The notes beneath the pieces are model-generated. The model was not told the origin of the DNA, searched no databases, and saw only the letters and a list, made by a program, of their open reading frames with translations. From contig CM060081.1 of assembly GCA_030533445.1 (NCBI GenBank), positions 16,209,655 through 16,273,654 of the forward strand: a stretch of DNA of 64,000 bases. Reading direction: 5' to 3'. The translations under genes and the position numbers were made by a program. Shown here one piece after another: positions 62,959-64,000 of this stretch. This stretch comes from Cyprinodon diabolis. Lineage: Eukaryota > Chordata > Actinopteri > Cyprinodontiformes > Cyprinodontidae. How positions within the stretch are numbered: position 1 is the stretch's first letter; each line of letters begins with the position of its first letter.

Positions 62959-64000
62959 CTGTCCATGGGTTAACTGAACTGGAGCATACAGAGTAAACAC
63001 AGGAGTGTTAATATTACCTGAGGTGTTTTCTATCATATTGCATTTGACTGGTGTTAATTTAAACAACATACACTGCCTCAAAGGTTTCGTGAGGAGTTAC
63101 ACAGGATATATTTCTTGAAACAAACATATATGATACGCATGTGATCTACGTTTTAATATATTAGCTAGAGCTAACACTGTTGGTAGAAGCTAAAATCAAA
63201 TCAAAATCAAATAGAATTTAATCAACAACTGTATAAAGTGACATTGAAGCCCCTTTCAGTCATTTTAACACAAATGTTTCCAATATATCTGAGAAAATGT
63301 TTTCAAACCTGATTCTAACCATTAACAGCCACAAATAGAAACTGGAGCTCTTTGTAGCATAGCTCTCCATCCTGCAGAAGCCGAAACAGCAGCTTCTTCT
63401 GCCAAATGTCCCCACTTCCTCCTCATCTTCATTCCTTCATTCTAAATTCCACATTTTTATAAATTTCTAGACTCTCCAGTATAAACGGTTTAACATTACT
63501 CATTGCTGTTGTGGCCACATGGACCTAATCGTAAAGGTCATTTATTCAAAATGCAATGCTCTGTTAAAAAAACATGCCATTTTTTGGAAATTGTTTTAAA
63601 ATTAAACATCTTAAAGTATTTTCACTGTATTGTATTTACATCAAAATAGCTATTTTTCTTAATAAAATCTATTTTTTCAACTAATTGCAGATCTGTTAAA
63701 CAAGATCATGATATGTAGTAAATTAATGAATGCCTGACATTGAATTTTATAACACTTTTGAACCTGTCAGATCATATCATAAAATATTTTTGTCTCTGTG
63801 ATGATACCACTGAGTCACATGCACTTATACACAGGTGAAAACGGAATCCCACCGTTCCCACCATTAGACTCACAAACGAGAATATCTTCACCAAAACATT
63901 TGAAATAATTTCACTGTAAATATTCCTAGACATCAAATAGCTTACTTTTTCAAAACCTGTCAATCAACAATTCTGTTGCATCTCCAGATTATAAATTGAA

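Overview
The window is AT-rich vertebrate nuclear DNA, most likely from a teleost fish. It has no bacterial-style gene density, operons or CRISPR. It has long introns, GT/AG-bounded exons, long AT and AG microsatellites, and teleost-type interspersed repeats: Tc1-like elements, an L2-type LINE, a DANA/Mermaid-like SINE and short hAT-type elements.

The only host gene I can support is one classical cadherin on the + strand, best matched to R-cadherin (cdh4). Three coding exons are present: 13158-13313 (156 bp), 26011-26155 (145 bp) and 48288-48460 (173 bp). They join in frame (phases 0, 1, 0). They encode most of extracellular cadherin repeat 1 (EC1), the HAV motif, the EC1-EC2 calcium linker (DMNDN) and the first part of EC2. 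The upstream exons (signal peptide, prodomain, furin site, the Trp2 strand) and everything after early EC2 lie outside the window. All other bases are intron: at least 13.2 kb upstream, then 12.7 kb, 22.1 kb and at least 15.5 kb.

The introns hold a layered set of mobile elements. The main ones are:
- 1-170: edge-truncated copy of a short TGTCA-ended element, with a second, complete copy at 40852-41266.
- 3108-3220: tRNA-derived SINE relic.
- 6263-6537: fold-back repeat with telomere-like motifs.
- about 9750-10832: decayed Tc1-like element ending at a microsatellite.
- 18124-19338: complete-length Tc1-like element with matching ends and a TA duplication, but a frameshifted transposase.
- 24247-24940: DANA-like SINE abutting a GC-rich repeat.
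- 50546-52867: 5'-truncated L2-type LINE with an open 532-codon reverse-transcriptase frame, antisense to cdh4.
- 59851-60375: hAT-type MITE with a perfect 8-bp target duplication, apparently nested in an older repeat.
There are also several perfect hairpins, the most striking a 32-bp perfect stem with a 4-nt loop at 33708-33775.

I found no convincing undescribed biological system. The items most worth following up are the perfect hairpin, the open antisense LINE frame, the nested hAT element and a few low-repeat intronic stretches that could be conserved enhancers of cdh4. Repeat-family names come from recognising sequence features and memory of teleost repeats, not from a database search.
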